This document shows, in pieces, positions 21,199 through 31,469 of a DNA stretch of 64,000 bases. The DNA is taken from positions 1 to 64,000 of the forward strand of contig NZ_JANZYP010000024.1 in the NCBI RefSeq assembly GCF_025506355.1, written 5' to 3'. Position 1 is the stretch's first letter. Every line of letters begins with the position of its first letter. The notes under the pieces were generated by a model. It did not search any database. It was not told the origin of the DNA and saw only the letters and a program-made list of their open reading frames with translations. This stretch comes from Sphaerisporangium corydalis (GTDB taxonomy: Bacteria; Actinomycetota; Actinomycetes; Streptosporangiales; Streptosporangiaceae). Made by a program: the position numbers and the translations under genes.

Positions 21199-21999
21199 AT
21201 GCAGAGTAAGAACCCGGTTCTGAGCAGGCTGGGCCAGCAGAACGACCGCCGGGGCTGGGCCGGCCCCACGGCGAGCCCCCAGACCTTGCAGGGCATGTAC
21301 AACGCCCCGTCGTACGCGGGCCCGCCGCCGCCCACCGCGACCCGGCCGATGACGATCGACGACGTCGTGGTCCGCGGGTTCATCACCCTCGGCACCCTGG
21401 TGGTGTCCGCCGCGCTCGCCTGGTACTTCAACGTGGGCTGGGCCCTCGCGGCCCCCGCGGTGATCGTCGGCCTGGTGCTCGGGCTGATCGTCTCGTTCCG
21501 CCAGAGCACCAACCCCGCGCTGATCCTCGGCTACTCCGTCGCGTACGGCATCGCCATCGGCGTGATCAGCAAGATGTACAACGACATGTACTCCGGCGTC
21601 GTCCTGCAGGCCGTGCTCGGCACCATGGTCGCGTTCGCCGGCGTCCTGTCGGTGTACGCGCTCAAGATCTTCCGGCCCACGCCGAAGTTCACCAAGTTCG
21701 TCGTCGCGGCCGGTTTCGCCGCCGTCGGGCTGATGCTCCTCAACTGGGTCGCCAGCATCTTCGTGGGCGGCGGCCTCGGCCTGCGCACCGACAGCCCGAT
21801 CGGCTGGATCTTCAGCGTCGCGATGATCCTGCTCGGCTGCTTCTTCCTGCTGCTGGACTTCGACGCGGTCGAGAAGGGCGTGCGGGCCGGCGTCCCCGAG
21901 AAGTACTCCTGGCTGATGGCCTTCGGCCTCACCGTGAGCCTCGTCTGGATTTACCTGGAGATCCTCCGCTTCATCAGCATCTTCTTTAACAACGACTAG
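21199..21999 (+). CDS. Bax1-I/YccA-family multi-pass membrane protein
   Basis: The 266-residue protein has about 55 soluble N-terminal residues, then seven hydrophobic helices from about residue 58 to the C terminus. Sequences such as FITLGTLVVSAALAWYF and ALILGYSVAYGIAIGVIS, and the conserved late acidic motif (LDFDAVEKG), match actinobacterial Bax inhibitor-1/YccA-like proteins. These are thought to act as pH-sensitive ion leak channels or to associate with membrane proteases; the role in actinomycetes is unknown. The start is ATG at 21199, five bases after GGAGG; earlier in-frame GTG codons at 21187 and 21196 overlap the ribosome binding site. A terminator hairpin follows. Confidence 0.88.
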   Translation: MQSKNPVLSRLGQQNDRRGWAGPTASPQTLQGMYNAPSYAGPPPPTATRPMTIDDVVVRGFITLGTLVVSAALAWYFNVGWALAAPAVIVGLVLGLIVSFRQSTNPALILGYSVAYGIAIGVISKMYNDMYSGVVLQAVLGTMVAFAGVLSVYALKIFRPTPKFTKFVVAAGFAAVGLMLLNWVASIFVGGGLGLRTDSPIGWIFSVAMILLGCFFLLLDFDAVEKGVRAGVPEKYSWLMAFGLTVSLVWIYLEILRFISIFFNND

Positions 22000-22031
22000 A
22001 TCTTCGCGGACGCCGCGACCTCCGGCACGGG

Positions 22032-22064
22032 AACGGCCGCCGATTTTTCGGCGGACCGTTTCTG
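22032..22064 (+). terminator. Terminator after the Bax1-like gene
   Basis: AACGG plus CCGCCGA (22032-22043) pairs with TCGGCGG (22048-22054) and CCGTT (22056-22060) around a TTTT loop, with one bulged A. TTTCTG follows. It starts 32 bases after the stop codon. Confidence 0.75.
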
Positions 22065-22213
22065 TCCGGCATGGCCATCGAACCTTTGGGTAAGCCCACG
22101 GACAGCGACTAATGATCTACCTCGTGTAAGTGAAGGCTGGCCATTGGGGTCTTGCCATCACGGGGCTGGTGATGCAGTGTCAAGCAAAAGAGGCTTCACT
22201 CATGGAGGTGCCC

Positions 22214-22447
22214 ATGTCGTTGAACCACTCACTGGAGACGCAGAACAAGCTGGTCGCAAGGGTTCCGGACATCACCGGACGCGCACTCCCAGAGTGGTTC
22301 CAAGCCATCGACAACGGCCCGGCTTTCCTACGGTGTGACGAGCGGGCCAACTGGCTCGCCGACGAGCACGGGCTGACCCACGGCTACGCCGCGGCGATCG
22401 TGATCGAGCACGAGCGGCAGCGCCGTTCCCGCATGGGCTTCATGTAA
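22214..22447 (+). CDS. DUF4287-type small protein
   Basis: The 77-residue protein resembles the DUF4287 family: an alpha-helical small domain with the pattern TGRALPEWF, then CDERANWLADEHGLTHGYAAAIVIEH. It has no signal or membrane segment. Function is unknown. The start is ATG at 22214 with GGAGG five bases upstream, so longer frames are not needed. It stands alone, 214 bases from the previous gene, with its own promoter region. Confidence 0.8.
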   Translation: MSLNHSLETQNKLVARVPDITGRALPEWFQAIDNGPAFLRCDERANWLADEHGLTHGYAAAIVIEHERQRRSRMGFM

Positions 22448-22575
22448 GCCCCTGCCCGGCCCTAGCGCGCCCACGTCATCTGATGGCGTGGGCGCGACTC
22501 GCGTCCCGGCCCGGCGGCGGTCCTTCGGCCGTGCCCGCCGGGATCGACGCCTCGCACATGGATCATCATGGACTC

Positions 22576-22986
22576 ATGGATCTCGACGAAGCCCGTGAAT
22601 TCATCAGGAACAACCACCGCGCGGTGATGGTGACCCGGCACGCCGACGGGCGCCCGCAGACCTCCCCGGTGACGGTGGGCGTGGACGGCGCAGGTCACGT
22701 GGTGGTCAGCACCCGGGAGACCGCCGCCAAGGTACGCAACCTCCGCGAGGACCCCCGCGTCATGCTGTGCGTGATGACCGACGCCTTCTTCGGTCAGTGG
22801 ATCCAGGTCGAGGGCACCGCCCGCGTCGTGCCGCTCCCCGAGGCCATGGAGGGGCTCGTGGACTACTACCGCGACATCTCCGGCGAGCACCCCGACTGGG
22901 ACGACTACCGTGCCGCCATGGTCCGGGACCGGCGGGTGATCGTCAGCATCGACCTCACCCGCGCCGGCCCCGATGTCCACGGCTGA
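22576..22986 (+). CDS. PPOX-class (probably F420-dependent) oxidoreductase
   Basis: The 136-residue protein has the split beta-barrel flavin fold of the pyridoxamine 5'-phosphate oxidase superfamily. Seen segments are EAREFIRNNHRAVMVTRHADGRPQTSPV, split over residues 5-32, then AAKVRNLREDPRVMLCV and WIQVEGTARVV. Small actinobacterial members bind F420 or FMN and reduce biliverdin-like or other substrates; the substrate is unknown. The start is either ATG 22558 or ATG 22576. The second gives the usual N terminus, and neither has a clear ribosome binding site. It is convergent with the thiolase gene. Confidence 0.85.
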   Translation: MDLDEAREFIRNNHRAVMVTRHADGRPQTSPVTVGVDGAGHVVVSTRETAAKVRNLREDPRVMLCVMTDAFFGQWIQVEGTARVVPLPEAMEGLVDYYRDISGEHPDWDDYRAAMVRDRRVIVSIDLTRAGPDVHG

Positions 22987-22990
22987 CGGC

Positions 22991-23020
22991 GCCGCCCGCT
23001 CAGGTCAGGTGCGCGGCGGC
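22991..23020. terminator. Bidirectional hairpin between PPOX and thiolase genes
   Basis: GCCGCC at 22991-22996 pairs with GGCGGC at 23015-23020, and CGC/GCG extends the stem with one bulge. It lies between two convergent stop codons. Confidence 0.5.
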
Positions 23021-23024
23021 CCGG

Positions 23025-24245
23025 TCAGCCCAGCCGCTCCAGCACCATGGCCATGCCCTGGCCGCCGCCGACGCACATCGTCTCCAGGCCGACCGACTTG
23101 TCGCGGAAGCGCAGGCCGTTGATCAGCGTGGAGGTGATCCGGGCGCCCGTCATGCCGAACGGGTGCCCGACGGCGATGGCGCCGCCGTTGACGTTGAGCC
23201 GGTCCAGGTCGATGCCCAGCTCCTGGTAGGACGGGATGACCTGGGCGGCGAACGCCTCGTTGATCTCCACGAGGTCGACGTCGCCGATCGACATGCCCGC
23301 CCGGCCCAGCGCCTGCCGGGACGCCTCGACCGGCCCGAGGCCCATGATCTCGGGGGACAGGCCGGTGACGCCGGTCGACACGATGCGCGCCAGCGGCGTG
23401 ATGCCCAGTTCCGCGGCCTTGACGTCGCTCATCACGATCACCGCGGCGGCGCCGTCGTTCAGGGGGCAGCAGTTGCCCGCGGTGACCGTGCCGTCCGGCC
23501 GGAACACCGGCTTGAGCTGCGAGACGGCCTCGTAGGTGGTGCCGGCCCTCGGGCCGTCGTCCTTGCTCACGACGGTGCCGTCCGGCAGCGTCACCGGGGT
23601 GATGTCCTGCTCCCAGAACCCGTTGGCCAGGGCCTTCTCCGCCAGGTTCTGCGACCGGACGCCGAACTCGTCCTGCTCCCTGCGGCTGACGCCCTTGATC
23701 CCGGCGACGTTCTCGGCGGTCTGCCCCATCGCGATGTAGACGTCGGGAAGCTGGCCGTCCTGGCGCGGGTCGTGCCACTCGGGGGCCCCGCCCCCGGCCG
23801 CGGCGTCCGTGCGGGTCTTGCCGTCGAGGAACAGGTGGTTGGTGGTGTCGGGCAGCGAGTCCGAGCTGCCCTTGACGAAGCGCGAGACGACCTCGACGCC
23901 TGCGGAGATGAACACGTCGCCCTCGCCGGCCTTGATGGCGTGGAAGGCCATGCGGGTGGTCTGCAGGGACGACGAGCAGTAGCGGGTGACGGTGGTCCCC
24001 GGCACGGTGTCCAGGCCGAGCAGCACCGAGACGACGCGGGCCATGTTGAAGCCCTGCTCGCCGCCCGGCAGGCCGCAGCCCAGCATCAGGTCGTTGACGT
24101 CGTTCGGGTCGAGCTGCGGGACCTTGTCCAGCGCGGCCCTGATCATCTGAGCGGTCAGGTCGTCGGGACGGATGTCCTTGAGCGACCCCTTGAAGGCTCG
24201 GCCGATCGGCGACCGCGCCGTCGCGACGATTACTGCCTCGGGCAT
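23025..24245 (-). CDS. Acetyl-CoA C-acyltransferase (thiolase)
   Basis: The 406-residue protein catalyses thiolytic cleavage or Claisen condensation of acyl-CoA in fatty-acid degradation or related pathways. The catalytic residues are present: the nucleophilic Cys90 in TRYCSSSLQ, His361 in GGAIAVGHPFGMTGAR, and Cys391 in MCVGGGQG. The NEAF motif reads VEINEAFAAQVIP. Length and layout are those of FadA-type thiolases. Start is ATG at 24245. It is monocistronic here: convergent with the PPOX gene and separated by repeats from the lipoprotein gene on the same strand. Confidence 0.95.
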   Translation of the reverse strand: MPEAVIVATARSPIGRAFKGSLKDIRPDDLTAQMIRAALDKVPQLDPNDVNDLMLGCGLPGGEQGFNMARVVSVLLGLDTVPGTTVTRYCSSSLQTTRMAFHAIKAGEGDVFISAGVEVVSRFVKGSSDSLPDTTNHLFLDGKTRTDAAAGGGAPEWHDPRQDGQLPDVYIAMGQTAENVAGIKGVSRREQDEFGVRSQNLAEKALANGFWEQDITPVTLPDGTVVSKDDGPRAGTTYEAVSQLKPVFRPDGTVTAGNCCPLNDGAAAVIVMSDVKAAELGITPLARIVSTGVTGLSPEIMGLGPVEASRQALGRAGMSIGDVDLVEINEAFAAQVIPSYQELGIDLDRLNVNGGAIAVGHPFGMTGARITSTLINGLRFRDKSVGLETMCVGGGQGMAMVLERLG

Positions 24246-24426
24246 ATGGCTCTCCTGGGTTCGTGGCAGGGCTCCCTCCAGCGGAGGTTACCCCGCGGTA
24301 CGGCGATTGCCACGACCCGGGGCGGTAGAAACAGAACTTTGTACGGGAGGCCCCGTGAGCGGATCACGAGGCCTCGGACGCGGATGTGCGGCCGGACCTG
24401 GCCCGACGCTCGGGACGGGCGGGCGC

Positions 24427-24516
24427 CTCAGCCGTACATGCCGGTCACCCTCAGCCGTACATGCCGAGCACCTCAGCCGTACTGGCCGAGCGCCTCAGCC
24501 GTACATGCCGGGCGCC
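24427..24516. repeat. 22-23 bp tandem repeat over the 3' end of the lipoprotein gene
   Basis: CTCAGCCGTACATGCCG recurs at 24427, 24450, 24472 (with one change) and 24494. The last copy contains the TGA stop (24495-24497, minus strand) and final codons of the lipoprotein gene. The other three lie downstream of it. Confidence 0.85.
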
Positions 24517-25847
24517 GAACCGGTGGTGTCCCGCACGGCGTGGAGGGCGCCCTTCTCGTCACGCCACAGGCGCCAGCCGTTCTGGCTGCCGGTGAACCAC
24601 GCGGGAGGGGCGCCGGACCCGGCCACGCGCCTGCCGGTCGCCAGGTCGAACTCGCACAGGGACGCCACCGAGTAGAAGCCCTGGGCCAGGCCCGTGAGCG
24701 CCAGCGGCTTGGGGTCGGTGACGCAGAACGACCAGCCCTGCCGGCCCTTGACCGGCGCCGCCTTCCCCGAGGTGAAGTCGAACGTGGCGCCCGCGGCGTT
24801 GGGCTTGAGGAAGTCGAGCCTGCCCATGTCCTGCGGGAACGCGAGCCACCATCCCGTGCCGGGCACCTGGTCGACGGTGATCTGCCCGACCACGCGGCCG
24901 GATCGGGGGTCGAGGCGGGCGAAGCCGCCGTACTGCCCCTTCGCGTCGATGGGCCGCACGATGGGCGCGAAGCCGGGGTTGCCGCTCGGGTAGACGCGCA
25001 CGACGGAGGGGCGCAACCAGTTGACCTTGCCGTCCGCGAGCTTGACCGAGAACAGGCCGAAGGCCGAGGTCGTCTTCTTCTTCAGGTTGGTGAACGGGGC
25101 GACGTAGCCCACGAGGTCACTCCCGGCGCTGCCGAAGGACCAGCCGCCCGACAGGTCGATGCCGGGGCTGAGCGCCTGCTCGACGTTGATCTGCCAGCTC
25201 CGCGCCCCCGTCCGCAGGTCGTGCGAGGACAGCACGGGGTGGCGGGCCATGCGGAGCATGACGACCTTGGCGGCGTCCGACCACTCCACCTCGGCGATGC
25301 CGGGGAGCTTCCACAGGAGCTTTCCGGTGAGCGGGTCGAGCACGACCATGCGGGCCGTGGTCAGGGCGGTGTTCTCCGCCATGCACAGGTAGGCGCCGCA
25401 GCGCTGGGGGCCGAAGGTGGAATGGACGGGACGCGCCCACTTGCGCTGCCCGGTGCGGGCGTCGCGGGCGACCAGTGTCGCGTTCCATTTCCCCTGTTTG
25501 AGCGGCTCGATCGAGGCGACGACCCCCTGGCCGGGGCCGGCCTCCACGACGGCGGGCGGCTGCACCCCCATCCCGGGCAGCCGCCCGGCGATCGTCGCGG
25601 GATCGGCCCACAGCCTTCTCCCGCTGGACAGGTCGAGGGCGGCGGTCTCCAGGGTGCCGTCCTGTCTCATCGAGGTCACCGCGGCCACCCCGGCGGCCAC
25701 GGTCGCGCGGCTGACGGCGTTCACCTCGGTGTTCTGCCAGGTCGGATGGGCCTCGTCGATGGCCGCCTTGCTGCTGGAGCAGCCGGCCAGGGTCAGGGCC
25801 AGGGCTAAAGCCGAAGCTGGTTTAGCGAGGGGCCGGATCACGGTCAT
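24495..25847 (-). CDS. PQQ-like beta-propeller lipoprotein
   Basis: The 450-residue protein starts with a lipoprotein signal ending in the lipobox LAGC (Cys at about residue 23), so it should sit on the outer face of the membrane. The body has repeated blade-like units such as LDLSSGRRLWADP, RDARTGQRKWARP and LDPLTGKLLWKLP, the pattern of PQQ-like/WD40-like quinoprotein propellers. No PQQ-binding or catalytic residues can be assigned, so a scaffold or ligand-binding role is more likely than an enzyme. The 3' end is part of a tandem repeat array. Confidence 0.82.
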   Translation of the reverse strand: MTVIRPLAKPASALALALTLAGCSSSKAAIDEAHPTWQNTEVNAVSRATVAAGVAAVTSMRQDGTLETAALDLSSGRRLWADPATIAGRLPGMGVQPPAVVEAGPGQGVVASIEPLKQGKWNATLVARDARTGQRKWARPVHSTFGPQRCGAYLCMAENTALTTARMVVLDPLTGKLLWKLPGIAEVEWSDAAKVVMLRMARHPVLSSHDLRTGARSWQINVEQALSPGIDLSGGWSFGSAGSDLVGYVAPFTNLKKKTTSAFGLFSVKLADGKVNWLRPSVVRVYPSGNPGFAPIVRPIDAKGQYGGFARLDPRSGRVVGQITVDQVPGTGWWLAFPQDMGRLDFLKPNAAGATFDFTSGKAAPVKGRQGWSFCVTDPKPLALTGLAQGFYSVASLCEFDLATGRRVAGSGAPPAWFTGSQNGWRLWRDEKGALHAVRDTTGSAPGMYG

Positions 25848-25898
25848 TTGACTCCAATGCGGGCAGAGTGGCAGCTCTGTCGCGGAGGGTGACCGGAT

Positions 25899-26903
25899 CT
25901 AGGCGCTACGAGGCATCGCCCCTGGCCGACGGCGAAGTATCGTGGCCCACATTCCGTGGGGGCCGGTCGCTCGGCCGGCGACGCGGGTCGCGGAGACCTC
26001 GGTGCCGGACTCCTCCGCGGCGATGGCCGCCGCGAGGTATATCGATTGCGATCCCTCGCCGCGCTCGGGTGCGGGCTCTGGCCACAACCCCAACGCAGCG
26101 CATACAGAAGGTAGCACTACGTAAGCGGACTGTTGGTAGCCTCGCGCAGATGGGTGGTATCGGTCGGGTCCGAACATCTCGCCGGGATATGAGGCGAATT
26201 CGGGGCCGAGGATGTCCGCGAACGCCACGGTGCGCCCGCCCTCCTCGATCACCGCGACCGTCTGGGCCGCCGCGAGCTGGCGGCTCCACCGCCGCGTGAC
26301 CCAGCGGAGCGGCTGGCCGATCGGCCTGATCGTGCCGAGGTCGGGGCAGGTGCCGACGACGACCTCCGAGCCCGCCTCGCGAAGCCGCCGTACGGCCTTC
26401 TGCAGGTGACGCACGGCCTCGGCGGGCTTGGCCTGGGTGGTGACGTCGTTGGCGCCGACGAAGATGATCGCGATGTCGGGACGCACCTTCAGCGCGCGGT
26501 CGACCTGGATGCCGAGGTCGGCGGAGACCGCGCCGGACCGGCCGTAGACGTTCAGCCGCACCGGCAGCTCGGCGATGGCGGCCAGGCCGTTGGCGAGGAG
26601 CACGGCGGGGGTGGTGGAGGGGTCGGTCATGCCGAGCCCGACGGAGGTCGAGTCGCCGAGCATGACCAGCCTGATCGGCTCCACCGGCCCGCCGTCCTTC
26701 CGGCTCGGCCACTCCCCGTAGATCCCGTCGGAGGCGGGCCCTTCCATGCCGTGCGGGCGGCCGACGAGCCTGCGGGCCAGCATCGCCTCCGCCATGAGAA
26801 GGCCGTACACGGCCGCTCCCAGCGCGGTGACGCCCCCGCTGCCGACGGCGGCCGCGGTCGCGATGCGCCGGGCTGCCCGTGCGGTTCCAGGCGTCCACAT
26901 CAC
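25899..26903 (-). CDS. SGNH/GDSL-family hydrolase with N-terminal membrane anchor
   Basis: The 334-residue protein has a hydrophobic N-terminal segment (about residues 18-40) and then an SGNH hydrolase domain. The nucleophile block is VMLGDSTSVGLGM, the GAND-type block is IIFVGANDVT, and the catalytic Asp/His pair lies in DRYHPSARGY. Family members are esterases or lipases that act on acyl or acetyl groups; here probably at the cell envelope. The start is GTG at 26903 with AGGAAGG about eight bases upstream, or the next codon, ATG at 26900. An overlapping frame at 25906-26898 is an arginine-rich shadow. Confidence 0.87.
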   Translation of the reverse strand: MMWTPGTARAARRIATAAAVGSGGVTALGAAVYGLLMAEAMLARRLVGRPHGMEGPASDGIYGEWPSRKDGGPVEPIRLVMLGDSTSVGLGMTDPSTTPAVLLANGLAAIAELPVRLNVYGRSGAVSADLGIQVDRALKVRPDIAIIFVGANDVTTQAKPAEAVRHLQKAVRRLREAGSEVVVGTCPDLGTIRPIGQPLRWVTRRWSRQLAAAQTVAVIEEGGRTVAFADILGPEFASYPGEMFGPDRYHPSARGYQQSAYVVLPSVCAALGLWPEPAPERGEGSQSIYLAAAIAAEESGTEVSATRVAGRATGPHGMWATILRRRPGAMPRSA

Positions 26904-27184
26904 GTGGTGTCCTTCCTGATCCTCGTACCTTCGGCGGCGTTTCCCATCATGGTTCTGTGGCTGTATGTGGTGATTCGTAGATCTTTTTCGGCCTCGTCAT
27001 AGTCCTGAGCACTATGATCGCCGCCGTTCGGATTCGCCAAGGGCGCGACTCGCGGAAGCCCGTCCCCGGGAGTGGTAGTCGTGACGGTACGGTGTGGAAT
27101 TGAAACCCGCCGGAGACCAGATCATCCAGGGAAGACCGGCATCGGCAAGCTGATGAAGCTTCGGTAAATGAGGTGTTATTCCCG

Positions 27185-28564
<1,380 letters not shown>

Positions 28565-28650
28565 CCCCGCGCGCCCGGAGGCGTACGCGGAGGTGTGCCT
28601 GGACGTGCGCCCGGCGGTCGGTGGCCCCGTCGGGCACGGCCGTCCGGGCG

Positions 28651-29835
28651 CTAGGTCGGGCGCGGGCCTGGGTGGGCGGCTGGGGGTGTGTCGCCGGTGG
28701 GGAACCAGGCGTGCACCTCCCAGGTGCCGTCCGGCATGGCCCCGGCCGCGAAACGGCCGCCGACGGCCTCGACCCGCTCGGCCATGCCCACCAGCCCGAA
28801 CCCGCCGCCCAGCCGTGAGACGCGCGGGTCGGCGGACGACCGCTGGTTGCGCACCCGCAGCAGCACCCCCGGTCCCTCCCGCAGCAGCCCCGCCCGCACC
28901 CAGCCCGCCTTGGGCGCGTGCCGCCGCACGTTGGTCAGCGACTCGCGCAGGACGCGGTGCAGGGTGGTGAGCACCTCGGGGGCCAGGTCGTCCTCGCTGA
29001 CGCCCTGGCCGACGTCGAAGGCGACCCCGGGGCCGTCCGCCGAGAACCGATCCACCATCAGGCGCAGGTCGGCGAGGGTCGTGCCGGCCTCGCGGGACGC
29101 GTCGTCCCCGGCGCGGAGCAGCCCGACCAGGCGGCGCATGGAGGTCAGGGCGTCGGAGCCGGCGCCGGCGATGGCGTCCAGCGCGGGCACGACGGCCTCG
29201 GGCATCTGGGCCGCCACGGTCCTGGCGGCCTGGGCCTGCACCACGATGCCGGTGATGTGGTGGGCCACCAGATCGTGCAGCTCGCGGGCCAGCTCCAGCC
29301 GCTCGGCCCGCCGCACGGCGTTCACCGTCTCGGTGCGGCGCTCGCGCTGGAAGCGCAGGTAGCCGCCGATGCACGCCGCCGTGACCCAGGCGACGAAGAA
29401 CAGGTAGCCGAAGCCGACCGTTGCCAGCGACCCATGGCCGCGCAGGGCGACGGCCAGCTGCAGGGTGATCATGGACAGCAGCGATAGGAGCGCGGCCAGC
29501 CGCAGGGGCTCGACCCAGCGCAGCACCCCGACGGTGAGCAGCAACAGGGAACCGCCCTCGGCGAAGCCGGGGGTGCCCTGCCAGGGGAGGATCCCGATGG
29601 TGACCGAGACGGACGCGGACATCCCCATCAGAAGGATCATGCCCTGGACGCGGAACCGGTGGCGCAGCAGGTAGGTCCCGATGCCGATCAGCCCGCACAC
29701 CGGTACGGCGTACTGGGCATGGCCGAGGGAGTGCGCCGCCGCGGAGTCGGCCAGCAGGAGGAGCCCGAGCCAGCCGACCATCGCGACCTCGCTGAGCCGC
29801 TGAATCCAGGAGACGAACCGCCGCGTGTCCCTCAC
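28651..29835 (-). CDS. NarL-type sensor histidine kinase without adjacent regulator
   Basis: The 394-residue protein has about five hydrophobic helices in residues 17-160, then a HisKA_3 dimerisation and phosphoacceptor segment with His187 in ELARELHDLVAHH. The HATPase part has the N box ESLTNVRRHA and a G box GGGFGLVGMAERV. This is the DesK/NarX-like class that partners LuxR-type response regulators. None is encoded next to it, so it is an orphan in this window. The start is GTG at 29835 after GGGGGTC. A longer open frame runs on into the neighbour gene but lacks any domain. Confidence 0.88.
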   Translation of the reverse strand: MRDTRRFVSWIQRLSEVAMVGWLGLLLLADSAAAHSLGHAQYAVPVCGLIGIGTYLLRHRFRVQGMILLMGMSASVSVTIGILPWQGTPGFAEGGSLLLLTVGVLRWVEPLRLAALLSLLSMITLQLAVALRGHGSLATVGFGYLFFVAWVTAACIGGYLRFQRERRTETVNAVRRAERLELARELHDLVAHHITGIVVQAQAARTVAAQMPEAVVPALDAIAGAGSDALTSMRRLVGLLRAGDDASREAGTTLADLRLMVDRFSADGPGVAFDVGQGVSEDDLAPEVLTTLHRVLRESLTNVRRHAPKAGWVRAGLLREGPGVLLRVRNQRSSADPRVSRLGGGFGLVGMAERVEAVGGRFAAGAMPDGTWEVHAWFPTGDTPPAAHPGPRPT

Positions 29836-29945
29836 GACCCCCGAGCGTAAACGCACCCCCGCACCAAGGAATCCCCCATTCGGCCGACCCCCACCCACGC
29901 ACGCCGGTCGGCCTGCATGGTCTTCGCGGGCGAGGGTGGGACGTG

Positions 29946-31214
29946 CTAGGCCGGGGCGGTGTCGGGCCACCAGGCGCGGGTGCCGAGCATCGCGGTGAGG
30001 CCGGGGACGACGACGAGCGAGAGCGCCGCGCCGCCGGCCACCAGGCAGACGCCGGACAGCACGTCGTACACGGTCGCGGCGAGCGTCCCCGCGACCAGGA
30101 GGGCGGCCAGCGCGGGCGGGCCCGCGTACTTGATCGCCAGGGCGGAGGAGGTACGGGGGTCGCGGCCGGTGCCGGTCGCCTCGCGCACCCGCGCGAGGAC
30201 CAGCAGTGCCGTGGAGACCGTGACGGCCAGCGTGAACATGAACACGGCGAGCTGGTCGCCCGGCCGCGCGGCCGTCGTCCCGGCGGCCCACGCGACCAGC
30301 AGGGCCCCGGACGCGACGTACGCGGGGGAGACGAGGCTCCGCAGGACCAGGGCGAGGACGAGCGCCACGAGCACCCCGGCCACGGCCACGACGGCGGCGG
30401 GGAGCGGGGCCGGCACCAGGACGGGCCCGGTCGCCCCCATCGCGAGGATCAGCCCGGCCGCCACCGGCGTCCACGCGGCCGGGTGGGCGGCGACGGCGAG
30501 CCCGAGCCTGGTGCCGCCCTTACGGGGGCCGGAGGGACGACCCTTGCGGGGACCCGGGCGGCGGCGGGACGGCCAGGCCAGCAGGGGGGCCAGCACCGTG
30601 AGCAGGGCGGGGAGCAGGGTGAGGGCGACCAGGATCCCGGCCGACGCGGTCACGGCGAGCGCCGGGCCGAGGCCGCGGGTCCCGGCACCGAGGGGCAGCG
30701 CGCCGCAGGAGACCGTCCAGGCCGCGTACGCCGTCGCGACCACAGGTCCGACCCGGTCCAGGCAGGTCTGGACGGCGACGGCGGGCCCGTCGCCCGAGGA
30801 CAGGCGTTCCTTGAAGCGGTGGACCATCATGACGGCGCACCCGAGGGCCGTGCCGTACGCGAAGAGGGCCGGCGGGGCGGGCAGGCCGAGGGCGGAGACC
30901 ACGACGGCGGACATCCCGTGGACGGCCACCGCCGCCAGCAGGGCCAGGGGCACGGCGAGGGGGGAGCGCAGCACGGCCGCCAGCGCGAACAACACCACCC
31001 CGGCCGCCACCATCCCACCCCCACCCCCCGGCACGGGCCCATACCCCCCAAGCAGCCCAGATCCCACGGCGCCTGGAAGGCCGGGGCCCGGGACGCCCAG
31101 GAGGGTGATGAAGGGGTCCTGGCGGGTCAGGATGAGGGCGGCGAGCGCGGCCGTCCAGAAGGCCACGACCCACCACGCGTGGCGGGTCGTGAGCCTGCCG
31201 ATGACGTCGAGCAC
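29946..31214 (-). CDS. Reduced MMPL/RND-like membrane protein
   Basis: The 422-residue protein is almost entirely hydrophobic, with about 11-12 helices. The N terminus (LTTRHAWWVVAFWTAAL) and C terminus (VVPGLTAMLGTRAWWP) look like those of actinobacterial MMPL transporters. The internal segment GLGPALAVTASAGILVALTLLPALL also resembles the MMPL core. MMPL proteins are normally 700 or more residues, with two large outer loops; here both loops are missing. It may be a degenerate paralogue or a small flippase-like relative. Transport activity cannot be assumed. The basic segment around residue 215 separates two halves. Start is ATG at 31214. Confidence 0.7.
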   Translation of the reverse strand: MLDVIGRLTTRHAWWVVAFWTAALAALILTRQDPFITLLGVPGPGLPGAVGSGLLGGYGPVPGGGGGMVAAGVVLFALAAVLRSPLAVPLALLAAVAVHGMSAVVVSALGLPAPPALFAYGTALGCAVMMVHRFKERLSSGDGPAVAVQTCLDRVGPVVATAYAAWTVSCGALPLGAGTRGLGPALAVTASAGILVALTLLPALLTVLAPLLAWPSRRRPGPRKGRPSGPRKGGTRLGLAVAAHPAAWTPVAAGLILAMGATGPVLVPAPLPAAVVAVAGVLVALVLALVLRSLVSPAYVASGALLVAWAAGTTAARPGDQLAVFMFTLAVTVSTALLVLARVREATGTGRDPRTSSALAIKYAGPPALAALLVAGTLAATVYDVLSGVCLVAGGAALSLVVVPGLTAMLGTRAWWPDTAPA

Positions 31215-31469
31215 TCGCCCTCGCTCCCGTCGTACCTGGCCGAGCCCCTCCCGAACGGACGGTGTTCACCCCGAGCCGGGGCCGCCACGATTCCGTACGC
31301 CGGATCGGACCGGGTTCGCGCCCCTGGGGTGGGGCGGGTTGGTCCTTGAGGTGACCGTAAGGGGGCGGGTGGGGAGGGGGCATCGGGCCTGGGGGCGATT
31401 CTTGTCTCGTCCTTTGGCCTTAGTGCGGAAGGCGGGGTTCGTCCTCCGGGAGGGCGATAGCGTGGAGCC

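Noticed and set aside
20718-21209. 163-codon ORF before the Bax1-like gene
   Set aside because: No recognisable features, unlike amino-acid composition, and it overlaps the start of the next gene.
25906-26898. 330-codon frame overlapping the SGNH hydrolase gene on the same strand
   Set aside because: Arginine-rich shadow; the other frame carries all SGNH motifs.
26904-27184. Possible SAM riboswitch before the cystathionine beta-synthase gene
   Set aside because: None of the conserved core of SAM riboswitch classes could be found there or before the gamma-synthase gene at 31215-31469.
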